The notes under the pieces: model-generated
Told to the model about the DNA's origin: nothing
Seen by the model: only the letters and a program-made list of their open reading frames with translations
Database searches by the model: none
Assembly: GCF_000733125.1 (NCBI RefSeq)
Contig: NZ_JPHU01000001.1
Span: 62,001 to 126,000, forward strand
Direction of reading: 5' to 3'
DNA length: 64,000 nucleotides
From: Parvularcula oceani
GTDB taxonomy: Bacteria; Pseudomonadota; Alphaproteobacteria; Caulobacterales; Parvularculaceae
Shown: in pieces, positions 27,893-36,208 of the stretch
How positions within the stretch are numbered: the stretch's first letter is position 1
How the letters are laid out: each line of letters starts with the position of its first letter
Translations under genes and position numbers: made by a program

Positions 27893-30043
27893 ATGAAGAA
27901 CGCCCCCCTATCCGCGCGGCGCAGAGTCGCTGCCATGGCGCTCGGAGCGGCTTTCGGAGCGGGCAGCGCGGCAGCGCTCGCGCAGGAGGACGCGGAAAGA
28001 GCAGAGCATGGGCCCTTGTGGCTCGACGAGACCTATTCGGTTCGCGCGCTGGACTGGGTCGAAGAGCAGAACGCCCGGACGCTCGGCCTTCTCGAAGCGG
28101 ACCCCCGCTTCGAGGCGCTGCGGAGCGACGCCGCCGAGGTGCTGACCGAGCCGACGCGGCTGCCGGATATCCGCTTCATGAACGCAGACGCCTATCGCTA
28201 CTGGCAGGACCGTCAGCACCCGCTCGGCCTCTGGCAGCGCACATCGAAGAGCGCCTTCCTGAGCGGGCAGCCCGAATGGACGACGGTTCTCGACCTGGAT
28301 GCGCTGAGCGAAGCCGAGGGCATGCGGTGGATCTTCGCGGGCGCGAGCTGCCGGGAGGAGCGCTGCCTCCTCGCCCTGTCGGAGAACGGCAAGGATGCCG
28401 CCGAATTGCGGGAGTTCGACCTGTCCGAGGTCCGCTTCGTCGAGCACGGCTTCGTTGTGCCGAACAGCAAGTCGCGGGCATGGTGGTACGATGACGACAC
28501 GCTCCTCGTCGCGCCGGTGCTTGGACCGGGCAGCGTCAACGAGTCCCTCCTGCCCCGCACGCTCCGCGTCTGGCACCGCGGCGAGCCGCTGCAATCGGCC
28601 CGCACCGTCTTCGAGCTCGAGGACGGCGATGCCATGCTCGGCGCCACCCTGATCCGTGCCGGCGGCAGCGACGCCTTCGTCGCCGTCAGGAGAACCGATT
28701 TCGAGACGGCGCGTTACACGCTCGTCCATCTCGACGGGGCGAGCCGGGAATTGCCCCTGCCCGAGCTTGCCTCGGTGATGGGCGTCCACGACGGACAGCT
28801 CCTCCTGCGGCCGAAAGTCGAATGGCGCCCAGCGGGCTCGGACGAGCCCTTCGCTGCCGGAACCCTCGTGGGCCTCTCCCTGAACGATCTCATGAAGGAA
28901 GGCCGGATCGAGGAGGCCCGGCTGATCTTCGAGCCGGCGCCGGGCGATGCGTTGCGCGGCGCGCATTCGGACGGGGATGCCCTCTATGTCGAGCTTCTGC
29001 ACGACTATGCCAGCCGCATCGCCGCATTGACGCCGGACGGCGAAGGCGCCTTCGCAAGCCGCTTCCTTCCTCTGCCCGAAGGGCGCTTCATCTCTGTGCT
29101 GAGCGTTGAGGACGCCGGCCTCCTGCTGCGCGAGGAGGCGCCTCTCGTCCCGCCGCGCATGGTGCTCTTCGATCCGGGCACCGGACAGGAAGAGATCCTC
29201 TACGAAGAGGCTCCTGCCTTCGACACGGCGGGCCTCGTCACCGAGCTGCGCCATACGAGGGCTGCCGATGGCGCCCGCGTCGACTACCTCGTCATGCGGC
29301 CCGAAGAGGTTCCCGAAGGCGGTGCGCCCACGCTCGTCTACGGCTATGGCGGTTATGACGTGGCCATCACCCCCCGCTACGAGCCCGTCTTCGGCAAGCT
29401 GTGGCTCGAACGCGGCGGCGTCTACGTCCACGCCTATCTGCGCGGCGGCGGCGAACATGGCCCCGCCTGGCATCGCGGCGCGATGCGCAAGAACCGCCAG
29501 CAACCCTATGACGACATGCAGGCCGTGCTGAGGGACCTGCAGGAGCGCGGCGTCACCACCCCTGCCCGGACCGGAATCATGGGCCGCTCGAATGGCGGGC
29601 TGATGGCGGCCGTCGTCATGGAGCAGGCGCCAGAGCTGATGGACGCCGTCGTCATCGGCGGTCCGCTGATCGACATGCTGAACTTCCACGAGCTGCCCCC
29701 GGGCGCGACCTGGACAGCCGAATATGGCGACCCGCGGGATGCGGAGATGCGGCCCTTCCTCGCGAGCTATTCTCCGATGCAGAACATCGCGGGAGAGGAG
29801 GCGGATTATCCCCCGCCCCTCATCATCACCTCCACCGATGACGACCGCGTCCTGCCCGGCCATGCCCGCCGTTTCTCCGCCCGCCTCAGCGCGCTCGGGC
29901 ACGAGAACCTCTATTACGAGGACGATCAGGGCGGTCATTACTGGGAGCTGGCGGGGGGCCCCGCGCCCGGCGACTGGCGGCGCAGAGCCACGGCGCGGGC
30001 GGTGGAATTCACCTATCTCTGGCGTCAGCTGGGGGAGGAATGA
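27893..30043 (+). CDS. exported prolyl oligopeptidase-family S9 peptidase
   Basis: A 716-residue S9 serine peptidase with an N-terminal signal (about 1-30, ending AAALAQ). The N-terminus RALDWVEEQNARTLGLLEADPRF and the beta-propeller of about residues 60-420 are those of prolyl oligopeptidases. The hydrolase domain has the nucleophile in MGRSNGGLM (Ser566), the acid in TSTDDDRVLPGHARRF and the His in QGGHYWE. It cleaves short peptides, normally after proline. It is 14 bases behind the TonB receptor gene, so the two form one unit: import through the outer membrane, then cutting in the periplasm (inference). Confidence 0.9.
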   Translation: MKNAPLSARRRVAAMALGAAFGAGSAAALAQEDAERAEHGPLWLDETYSVRALDWVEEQNARTLGLLEADPRFEALRSDAAEVLTEPTRLPDIRFMNADAYRYWQDRQHPLGLWQRTSKSAFLSGQPEWTTVLDLDALSEAEGMRWIFAGASCREERCLLALSENGKDAAELREFDLSEVRFVEHGFVVPNSKSRAWWYDDDTLLVAPVLGPGSVNESLLPRTLRVWHRGEPLQSARTVFELEDGDAMLGATLIRAGGSDAFVAVRRTDFETARYTLVHLDGASRELPLPELASVMGVHDGQLLLRPKVEWRPAGSDEPFAAGTLVGLSLNDLMKEGRIEEARLIFEPAPGDALRGAHSDGDALYVELLHDYASRIAALTPDGEGAFASRFLPLPEGRFISVLSVEDAGLLLREEAPLVPPRMVLFDPGTGQEEILYEEAPAFDTAGLVTELRHTRAADGARVDYLVMRPEEVPEGGAPTLVYGYGGYDVAITPRYEPVFGKLWLERGGVYVHAYLRGGGEHGPAWHRGAMRKNRQQPYDDMQAVLRDLQERGVTTPARTGIMGRSNGGLMAAVVMEQAPELMDAVVIGGPLIDMLNFHELPPGATWTAEYGDPRDAEMRPFLASYSPMQNIAGEEADYPPPLIITSTDDDRVLPGHARRFSARLSALGHENLYYEDDQGGHYWELAGGPAPGDWRRRATARAVEFTYLWRQLGEE

Positions 30044-30131
30044 GCACCGCCGATCTGGCAGCCGGGCCGTCATCCGCGCAAGGCCGGCAGCCGGGCCGGG
30101 CATCGGCATCGCGCCTTACCGGAACGAAAAA

Positions 30132-30152
30132 CGGCCCCGGAAACCGGGGCCG
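30132..30152 (-). terminator. rho-independent terminator of the PRC-barrel gene
   Basis: A perfect 9-base-pair stem (CGGCCCCGG / CCGGGGCCG) with a 3-base AAA loop. The plus strand has AAAAA just before the stem, which reads as a T run after the stem on the minus strand. This makes a classical terminator for the minus-strand gene. It may also stop transcription from the peptidase gene on the other side. Confidence 0.85.
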
Positions 30153-30180
30153 CTCCTGATCGGTTCGGATGCGTTCGATC

Positions 30181-30888
30181 TTACAGGATGTCGCCGTCAT
30201 AGGCGTCGTAATCGAAGACATAATCGTCGACGTCATTGATCCCGTAATCCACACCGTAATAGCCATAGCCCGGATCGAATGCGAAGGGACCGTCATAGTC
30301 GTAGCCGTAGAAATCGGCTTCGTAATACCCATCGAAGTCGTCATAGTAGACGTCCGGCTGGTAGATGACGGATTGCAGTTCGCCGTCCATCGAGAAGCGG
30401 AGATCGCTCACATAGCCGAACTCGGAGCCGTATTCGTTCCGGCGGCTGGTCAGGCGGACTTCGTCCCCGATCAGTTCGGAGACGCGGAAGGCGCCCGCGC
30501 TCAGGCGGGCCCGGTCACGGTCGCCGAAGAGCGAGAAGTCCTCGACATTGTCATCGTCGATGGGGACCATGATGCCTTCACGAGCGGGCGTCAGGTCGAC
30601 GTCTTCCCACTGGACCGAGATGATCTTGTCGCCGATGTCGAGAAAGCCGCCGGTCTCGACGATGATGCGGTCGATCATGCCGTCCGCGTCGACGATGATC
30701 GTTTCGACCTCGCCGATCTCGTCGCCGTCCACGCCCATGACCTCGCTGTCGAGAAGGCTCTCGGCGAGGAAGCCGTCCATGTTCATGGGGGCGCGGCTGC
30801 GGCGATCCTGCGCATCGGCTGTCATACCGGTCACCCCGAGGGCGAGCGCGGAAGCGGTGAGCGTCATCAGTCTGGTGGTGAGGGGCAT
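30181..30888 (-). CDS. exported PRC-barrel protein with Tyr/Asp-rich tail
   Basis: A 235-residue protein with a signal peptide (about 1-27, ending TADAQ). A PRC-barrel domain spans about residues 38-105 (LLDSEVMGVDGDEIGEVETI, then GFLDIGDKIISVQWEDVDL). A second, less clear PRC-like unit lies near 125-180. The last 56 residues (180-235) are of extreme composition: 14 tyrosines and 15 aspartates, with many Gly and Phe and no basic residue. PRC barrels bind partner proteins or small ligands; the tail is unlike ordinary members and may bind metal or form an assembly surface (inference). Start chosen at the ATG with AGAGAGCAG upstream. A terminator follows. Confidence 0.8.
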   Translation of the reverse strand: MPLTTRLMTLTASALALGVTGMTADAQDRRSRAPMNMDGFLAESLLDSEVMGVDGDEIGEVETIIVDADGMIDRIIVETGGFLDIGDKIISVQWEDVDLTPAREGIMVPIDDDNVEDFSLFGDRDRARLSAGAFRVSELIGDEVRLTSRRNEYGSEFGYVSDLRFSMDGELQSVIYQPDVYYDDFDGYYEADFYGYDYDGPFAFDPGYGYYGVDYGINDVDDYVFDYDAYDGDIL

Positions 30889-31265
30889 AAAAATCTGCTC
30901 TCTATTGCTCAAACATAGTCGTTCGCGACGGCGCATCCCCGCGCGGCAGCACCGGAAGGGTGGCGCCGCTGCGGCGAGAATGCGCCGCGCAGAGGGCTAA
31001 CGGACCTGCCCGGCCCTTGTTCGAGGTGACGGATTCACGAACGGGCTAGAACAGCGGCTGCCGCAAGATCAGGCGACGCCCGCAGGTCCGGGCGCGAGCG
31101 GGCCCTCTTTCCGCTTCGTTAACCTTTATGACCAAAAATGGGTGTGGTCTTGCTGTGACAGGTTGGAAAAGGCGGTGGCCCCCGTCTTGCTAATCGGTGA
31201 ATCATCGGCAGATAGAGCCCCTTCCACGGATCACTTCCGTGTGAAACGCAAACGAGGAGGCAGCC
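30889..31265. other. 377-base intergenic region between divergent genes
   Basis: No protein gene is supported here. The right half is less GC-rich and contains candidate promoter sequence for the short downstream gene (TTGGAA near 31166, GCTAAT near 31190). An inverted repeat CACGGA-5-TCCGTG spans 31225-31241, in what would be the leader of the 63-residue gene. The left half should hold the promoter of the PRC-barrel gene. Nothing else recognisable was seen. Confidence 0.5.
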
Positions 31266-31457
31266 TTGTACGCAGTGGCAGGAACCGTACCCGAACTCTA
31301 CCGCCAGGCCGGCAGGCTGCTGGCCCGGCTGAGGCGCGTCCCGGCGACGCATGACGCGACGCGTCAGGAACTCGAAGCGGAGCTCGACCAGATCAATCGC
31401 CGGATTTTCGCCATCGAGAGCCAGACCGAAGGCCAGCTGGTCTCCGGCACGGTCTGA
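31266..31457 (+). CDS. hypothetical 63-residue helical protein
   Basis: A small soluble protein of 63 residues from a TTG start with a strong GAGGAGG ribosome site 7 bases upstream. The sequence is predicted to be almost wholly helical: VPELYRQAGRLLARLRR, a short break, then RQELEAELDQINRRIFAIES, which looks like a coiled-coil hairpin. No family was recognised. The ribosome site, proper stop and position as the only plus-strand gene in this stretch support it as real. Function unknown. Confidence 0.5.
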   Translation: MYAVAGTVPELYRQAGRLLARLRRVPATHDATRQELEAELDQINRRIFAIESQTEGQLVSGTV

Positions 31458-31492
31458 TCGCGCGGCGCGGCGCCCCGCGGCACCAAAGGCTG

Positions 31493-32470
31493 TCAGGACC
31501 GTTCCGGCTCGGCCTCGTAGACGCCGCGCGCCACCGCACGCGCCATCACGTCCCCGGCGACCGTGCCGAGGCGCGAAAGAGACAGGATGTCCGGCTCCGG
31601 CAGCGGCCTCCGGCTGGTCGAGACCGCGAAGACCACATCGCCATCCGTCGGCCCGTGGGCCGGCCGCAAGGCACGGGCGAGACCGTCCTGCGCCATGATG
31701 GCGAGCCGCTCGGCCTGCGCCTTGGTCAGAGCCGCATCCGTCGCGATGATCCCGAGCGTGGTGCTGGTGCGGCCGGGTGGCCCCGCCTTGCTGTCGGCCG
31801 GAAAGCCGGCGGCGGCGCCTTCCTGCCCCCTGCCCCCGAATTCGGCCTCGATCTCGAAGGGCGCGGCCCAGAAGCGGTCCGTACCCGGCATGTAGGGGCT
31901 GCCGAAACTGTTCACCGCTGCGAGGGCCGCCACCGTGCTGCCGTCCTCGAGCCGCCAGGAGGCGGAACCGAGGCCGCCGGCATGGGCCCCTGCGGTGGCA
32001 CCAAAGCCCGCGCCGCTGCGCCCGAGGCGCAAGGGCGCCCCCGCCGCCTCGAGGGCGGCAGCGCCGAGGCGCGCATAGGGCGGTGCCGCGCCCCATAGCT
32101 TCGAGCCGCCATTGGCAAGATCGTAGAGGATGGCCGCAGGCACGATGGGGCTGTTCGGCACGCCGGGCTGGCCGACGAGGGCGAAGCCCCGCCCCCGCGC
32201 CCCGAGCGCCGCCGCCACGGCATCGGCCGCGGCGAGCCCGTAGACCGATCCGCCCGAAAGGATGATGGCATCGGCCTTTTCGACGAGCCCCGTCAGCGCC
32301 AGCGCATCGGTTTCCCGCGTGCCCGGCCCGCCGCCGCGCACATCGCAGGCACAGATATACGGCTCTTCAGCCAGAAGCACCGTCACGCCCGTCCTGGCGG
32401 CCTCGTCCTCGGCATTGCCGACCGCGAGACCCGCGATGTCCTCTATCGTGTTTTCGGGGCCTGCCGGCAC
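31493..32470 (-). CDS. P1 family peptidase (DmpA/NylC-like Ntn hydrolase)
   Basis: A 325-residue S58-type hydrolase. The N-terminus matches the family (IEDIAGLAVGNAEDEAARTGVTVLLAEE), followed by CDVRGGGPGTRETD and IILSGGSVYGLAAADAV. The self-cleavage site region is GRTSTTLGIIATDAALTKAQ, where the Thr after Ser would be the new N-terminal nucleophile (Asn-Thr in many homologues). Members cut N-terminal amino acids from peptides or hydrolyse unusual amides. The GTG start has GGGAGAGAAAGG upstream and fits the family length. It is divergent from the gamma-glutamyltransferase gene across 66 bases. Confidence 0.85.
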   Translation of the reverse strand: MPAGPENTIEDIAGLAVGNAEDEAARTGVTVLLAEEPYICACDVRGGGPGTRETDALALTGLVEKADAIILSGGSVYGLAAADAVAAALGARGRGFALVGQPGVPNSPIVPAAILYDLANGGSKLWGAAPPYARLGAAALEAAGAPLRLGRSGAGFGATAGAHAGGLGSASWRLEDGSTVAALAAVNSFGSPYMPGTDRFWAAPFEIEAEFGGRGQEGAAAGFPADSKAGPPGRTSTTLGIIATDAALTKAQAERLAIMAQDGLARALRPAHGPTDGDVVFAVSTSRRPLPEPDILSLSRLGTVAGDVMARAVARGVYEAEPERS

Positions 32471-32536
32471 GCCTTTCTCTCCCGCTCCGCCTTGCCTAAT
32501 GTCCGGCCTTAGCCGCCGATCCCCAGGAGCGCAGCC

Positions 32537-34324
32537 TTGCGACACACCCTCAAAGCGAGCGCCGCCATGGCGCTGATCCCTTGCGTCCTCACCGCCTGCG
32601 CGCGCGGAGACGGCGAGACCCGCGCCCCGGCGGAGGCCGAAGCGGTCGATGCCGTGGCAAGCCCTGGGGCCGCCCTTCCCGAGGCGGGGGCGAGCGAGGG
32701 GCAGGTCGAGTGGGCCGTCGCGGCGGCCAACCCGCTCGCCGTCGATGCAGGCGCCGAGATCCTTCGCGAGGGCGGAAGCGCGGTCGATGCCGCCATCGCG
32801 GTGCAGGCCGTGCTCGGCCTCGTCGAGCCGCAGAGTTCGGGCCTCGGCGGCGGGGCCTTCATGCTCTATTACGATGCGGGCAGCGACAGCCTCACAGCCT
32901 ATGACGGGCGGGAAACCGCGCCCGCCTCCGCCGGGCCGGACATGTTTCTCGAAGAGGACGGCCGGCCCATGGGCTTCTACGATGCCGTGACCTCCGGATA
33001 TTCCGTGGGCGTACCCGGCGTGGTCGCCATGCTCGGACTGGCCCATGAGCAGCACGGGGAGTTGTCATGGGACGCGCTGTTCGACGCCGCCATCGCGCAT
33101 GCCGATAACGGCTTCACAGTCTCCCCGCGCCTTGCCGGCCTGATCGAAAAGCTGCCGCGCCTCAAGCAGACGCCCGCGGCGGCGGCGCTCTATTTCGACG
33201 AGGAGGGCATGCCGCTCGAGGCGGGCGACCGGCTCGTCAATGCGGATTACGCGCGAACGCTGCGCACGCTGGCAAGCGAAGGGCCCGCGAGCTTCTATAC
33301 CGGATCCGTCGCCGGGCAGATCGTCGAGGCGGTTACGGAAAAGACCGGCCCCGGCGTCCTGACCATGGACGACATGGCCGCTTATGAACCCGTTATGCGC
33401 GAGCCGGTGTGCAGCATGATGCTGAGCTATGAGCTCTGCTCGATGGGCCCGCCCTCCTCGGGCGGCGTGACCCTCTTGCAGATCCTCAGCCTCGTGGATG
33501 AGACCGTCGAGCCGGGCGATGCGCCGGAGGTCGTGTGGCCGGCCTATGTCGAGGCGAGCCGCCTCGCCTATGCCGACCGCGACCGCTATCTCGCGGATCC
33601 CGCCTATATGGCGGTCGGCGGGGCGGATGCGGACGCCATCGTCAGCGGATTGCTCAGCGACGCCTATATGGGCGAGCGCGCGGAACTGATCGGCGCCGAG
33701 CCCGCGGAGGCTGTCGAGCCCGGCGAGCCGGTCGCGCAGCCGATCCGGGAGGGGCGCGCGGACGACAATGCCTATGAGCTGCCCTCGACCTCGCATTTCT
33801 CGATCCGCGACGCGGAGGGGAACGTCGTTTCGATGACGACCTCCGTCGAATTCGCCTTCGGCAGCCATCTCGTCGCGGGCGGCATGGTGCTGAACAACCA
33901 GCTGACCGATTTCAGCCGCGAGCCTTCCGCCGATGGCATTCCGGTCGCCAATGCGCCGGCGCCCGGCAAGCGGCCGCGCAGTTCGATGACGCCGGTCATC
34001 GCGCTTCAGGACGAGGCGCCGGTGCTCGCCATCGGCAGCCCCGGCGGCCCGGCCATCATCGGCTATGTCGCGAAGACGCTGGTCGCCCGCTATTTCCTCG
34101 GCGACGATATCCAGACCGCTGTCGAGAGGCCGCATCTCGTCACCGCGCGCGGCGGCGTGGCGACCGAGAGCGAAGATCTGGCCCGCTTCCTGCGCGCGGT
34201 CGGGTATGAGCCGGAGGTGCGGGAGCTGACCTCGGGCCTCTACGGCTTCGAGATCGTCGGCGAGGAGGTCATTCCCGCCGTCGATCCCCGCCGCGAAGGC
34301 ACCTTCGAGAGCGCGGACGACTGA
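32537..34324 (+). CDS. ggt: gamma-glutamyltransferase (lipoprotein form)
   Basis: A 595-residue gamma-glutamyltransferase that cleaves the gamma-glutamyl bond of glutathione and related peptides. The N-terminus is a signal with lipobox VLTAC (Cys21), so the enzyme should be anchored in the envelope. The large subunit has PQSSGLGGGAFMLYYD, DGRETAP and SVGVPGVVAMLG. Self-processing should occur before Thr418 in LPSTSHFSI, which becomes the nucleophile. The small subunit has SMTTSVEFAFGS and MTPVIALQD. TTG start with AGGAG 7 bases upstream. A divergent peptidase lies on the other side. Confidence 0.92.
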   Translation: MRHTLKASAAMALIPCVLTACARGDGETRAPAEAEAVDAVASPGAALPEAGASEGQVEWAVAAANPLAVDAGAEILREGGSAVDAAIAVQAVLGLVEPQSSGLGGGAFMLYYDAGSDSLTAYDGRETAPASAGPDMFLEEDGRPMGFYDAVTSGYSVGVPGVVAMLGLAHEQHGELSWDALFDAAIAHADNGFTVSPRLAGLIEKLPRLKQTPAAAALYFDEEGMPLEAGDRLVNADYARTLRTLASEGPASFYTGSVAGQIVEAVTEKTGPGVLTMDDMAAYEPVMREPVCSMMLSYELCSMGPPSSGGVTLLQILSLVDETVEPGDAPEVVWPAYVEASRLAYADRDRYLADPAYMAVGGADADAIVSGLLSDAYMGERAELIGAEPAEAVEPGEPVAQPIREGRADDNAYELPSTSHFSIRDAEGNVVSMTTSVEFAFGSHLVAGGMVLNNQLTDFSREPSADGIPVANAPAPGKRPRSSMTPVIALQDEAPVLAIGSPGGPAIIGYVAKTLVARYFLGDDIQTAVERPHLVTARGGVATESEDLARFLRAVGYEPEVRELTSGLYGFEIVGEEVIPAVDPRREGTFESADD

Positions 34325-34334
34325 GCCCCCCGGG

Positions 34335-34360
34335 GCCGGTCGGGCTAGCCCTCGACCGGC
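34335..34360. terminator. hairpin between convergent ggt and ilvE
   Basis: An inverted repeat (GCCGGTCGGGCT paired with AGCCC-TC-GACCGGC, a 2-base bulge) lies between the convergent stops and overlaps the ilvE stop codon. No T run follows on either strand, so intrinsic termination is only possible. Confidence 0.4.
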
Positions 34361-35271
34361 TCCAGCCAGCCCCATTCGTCCTCGGTCGTGCCGTCGAAAA
34401 GGCCGAAGAAGCGCTTCTGCACCTCCTTGGTGATCGGCTTGTCGCCCGTGCCGACCTCAAGGCCGTCGATGGCGCGCACCGGCGTCACCTCGGCGGCGGT
34501 GCCGGTCATGAAGATCTCGTCGGCGCCATAGAGGAGCTCGCGCGGGATCGCCTGCTCGGTGATCTCGACGTCCATCTGCTTCAGGAACGTCATGGCCGTG
34601 TCGCGGGTGATGCCACCCAGGATCGAGGCTGCGAGCGGCGGGGTCAGGACCCGGCCGTCCTTGATGATGAAGAGGTTCTCGCCGCCGCCTTCGGACACCG
34701 TGCCGTCATGGCTGAGGCCGATGCCCTCGACCACGCCGCGATTCTTGGCCTCGGTCGTGATGAGGCGGGAGGAGAGGTAATTGCCCGCCACCTTGGCGCC
34801 CGCTGGGATCGTGCCCTGCGCCGTGCGCCGCCAGGAGGAAACCACCGCGTCGATGCCCTCCTCGATGGCTTCTTCGCCGAGATAGCGACCCCAGGGGAAG
34901 GCGGCGATGACGAAATCGTCCGGGCAGCCGGTCGCCGAAGGGCTCATCTCGCCATAGCCGAGATAGGCGTTGACCCGCAGATAGGCGCTTTCGAGGCCGT
35001 TCTCGCGAACGGTGCGCTTGCAGGCCTCGTTCACCTCCTCCTCGGTATAGTCGATGCCGATGCCGTAGATGCGGGCGGAATAGAACAGGCGCCTGGTGTG
35101 GTCCTGCAGGCGGAAGATGCAGGTGCCCTTGTGCGGCGTCTTGTAGGCGCGCAGCCCCTCGAAGGCGCAGGTCCCATAGAGGAGCGCGTGGCTGAGGACA
35201 TGCGTCGTCGCCTCGGCCCAGGGGATCAGCTCGCCATTCTTCCAGATCAGCTTGGCTTCCTGAATCGGCAC
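34345..35271 (-). CDS. ilvE: branched-chain amino-acid aminotransferase
   Basis: A 308-residue fold-type IV PLP enzyme that interconverts Leu, Ile and Val with their 2-oxo acids. Family marks are LIWKNGELIPW at the N-terminus, HALLYGTCAFEGLRAY, the PLP lysine in AGAKVAGNYLSSRLITTEAK, SEGGGENLFIIKDG and GTAAEVTPVRAIDG. The GTG start is preceded by AAGGAG at 8 bases and matches the usual N-terminus. Upstream in-frame sequence is antisense to mazG and is rejected. Divergent from mazG by 89 bases. Confidence 0.94.
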   Translation of the reverse strand: MPIQEAKLIWKNGELIPWAEATTHVLSHALLYGTCAFEGLRAYKTPHKGTCIFRLQDHTRRLFYSARIYGIGIDYTEEEVNEACKRTVRENGLESAYLRVNAYLGYGEMSPSATGCPDDFVIAAFPWGRYLGEEAIEEGIDAVVSSWRRTAQGTIPAGAKVAGNYLSSRLITTEAKNRGVVEGIGLSHDGTVSEGGGENLFIIKDGRVLTPPLAASILGGITRDTAMTFLKQMDVEITEQAIPRELLYGADEIFMTGTAAEVTPVRAIDGLEVGTGDKPITKEVQKRFFGLFDGTTEDEWGWLEPVEG

Positions 35272-35360
35272 GGCGGGACTCCTTTTGAACGTCGCCGCTG
35301 TGTAACACCGCCGAAACCCGCTGCAAGCGGCAGGGCCGCTGCGAATGTCAGGAGCCGGAT

Positions 35361-36167
35361 TTGCCTTTCGACCCGCCAGAACAGCCCCGATCGATCGACG
35401 CCCTGCGCGAGTTGATGAGAAAGCTGCGCGACCCGCAAGGCGGCTGCCCCTGGGACGTCGAGCAGACCTCGGCCAGCATCGCCCGATACGCGATCGAGGA
35501 GGCATACGAGGTCGTCGACGCCATCGAGAACGGCAGCGACGCGGACCTGCGCGACGAGCTCGGCGACCTCCTCCTCCAGGTCGTCTTCCACAGCCAGATG
35601 GCCGATGAGCGCGGCGCCTTCTCCTTCGAGGACGTCACCGAAAGCGTCGTCACCAAGATGGTGCGCCGCCACCCCCACGTCTTCGGCGACGCCGAAGAAC
35701 GCTCTGCCGAGGGCCAGACCCGCGCCTGGGAGGAGATCAAGGCCGAAGAGCGCGCGGAGAAAGGCGAGGACGACAGCGCCCTCTCCGGCCTGCCCGTCGG
35801 CCTTCCCGCCCTCACCCGCGCCGAGAAGCTCGGCAAGCGCGCCGCCAAGACCGGCTTCGACTGGCCGGATGCGCAAGGCGTGATCGCCAAGATCCGCGAG
35901 GAACTCGAAGAGGTCGAAGAGGCGCTGAGCGGGCGGGACGAGAAAGCGGTGCGCGAGGAGCTCGGCGACCTCCTCTTCTCGGTCGCCAACCTGACCCGCA
36001 CTCTCGGCGTGGACGGCGAGAGCGCTCTTCGGGCGGCCAATGCCAAGTTCGAGCGCCGCTTCCGGGCCGTGGAAGCCCGGGCGCGGAAGGCGGGCCGCCC
36101 GGTGGAGGAGCACAGCCTGGACGAACTCGAAGCCCACTGGATCGCGGCGAAGAACGAGGAGCGGTGA
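35361..36167 (+). CDS. mazG: nucleoside triphosphate pyrophosphohydrolase MazG
   Basis: A 268-residue protein with two MazG domains, as in E. coli MazG. The first (about 15-120) has CPWDVEQTSASIARYAIEEAYEVVD and LRDELGDLLLQVVFH. The second (about 150-255) has IREELEEVEEALSGRDEKAVREELGDLLFSVANL. The EExxE/ExxD metal ligands are intact in both. It hydrolyses NTPs to NMP and pyrophosphate, which cleans the nucleotide pool and tunes stringent signalling. TTG start with AGGAG upstream. No toxin-antitoxin genes adjoin it. Confidence 0.94.
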   Translation: MPFDPPEQPRSIDALRELMRKLRDPQGGCPWDVEQTSASIARYAIEEAYEVVDAIENGSDADLRDELGDLLLQVVFHSQMADERGAFSFEDVTESVVTKMVRRHPHVFGDAEERSAEGQTRAWEEIKAEERAEKGEDDSALSGLPVGLPALTRAEKLGKRAAKTGFDWPDAQGVIAKIREELEEVEEALSGRDEKAVREELGDLLFSVANLTRTLGVDGESALRAANAKFERRFRAVEARARKAGRPVEEHSLDELEAHWIAAKNEER

Positions 36168-36208
36168 GCCTCGCTCGCTTCCCTTCCCGCGCGGCCTAGG
36201 TTCCTCCG

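Noticed and set aside
24912..30043. Lasso peptide biosynthetic cluster
   Set aside because: Only the receptor and an S9 peptidase are present; no precursor, protease B or cyclase C gene was found in the neighbourhood.
27908..30109. 733-codon open frame opposite the prolyl oligopeptidase
   Set aside because: Same reason: long only because stop codons are rare in this GC-rich frame.
35361..36167. mazEF-like toxin-antitoxin locus around mazG
   Set aside because: No toxin or antitoxin gene is adjacent; mazG stands beside ilvE and the PKS operon.
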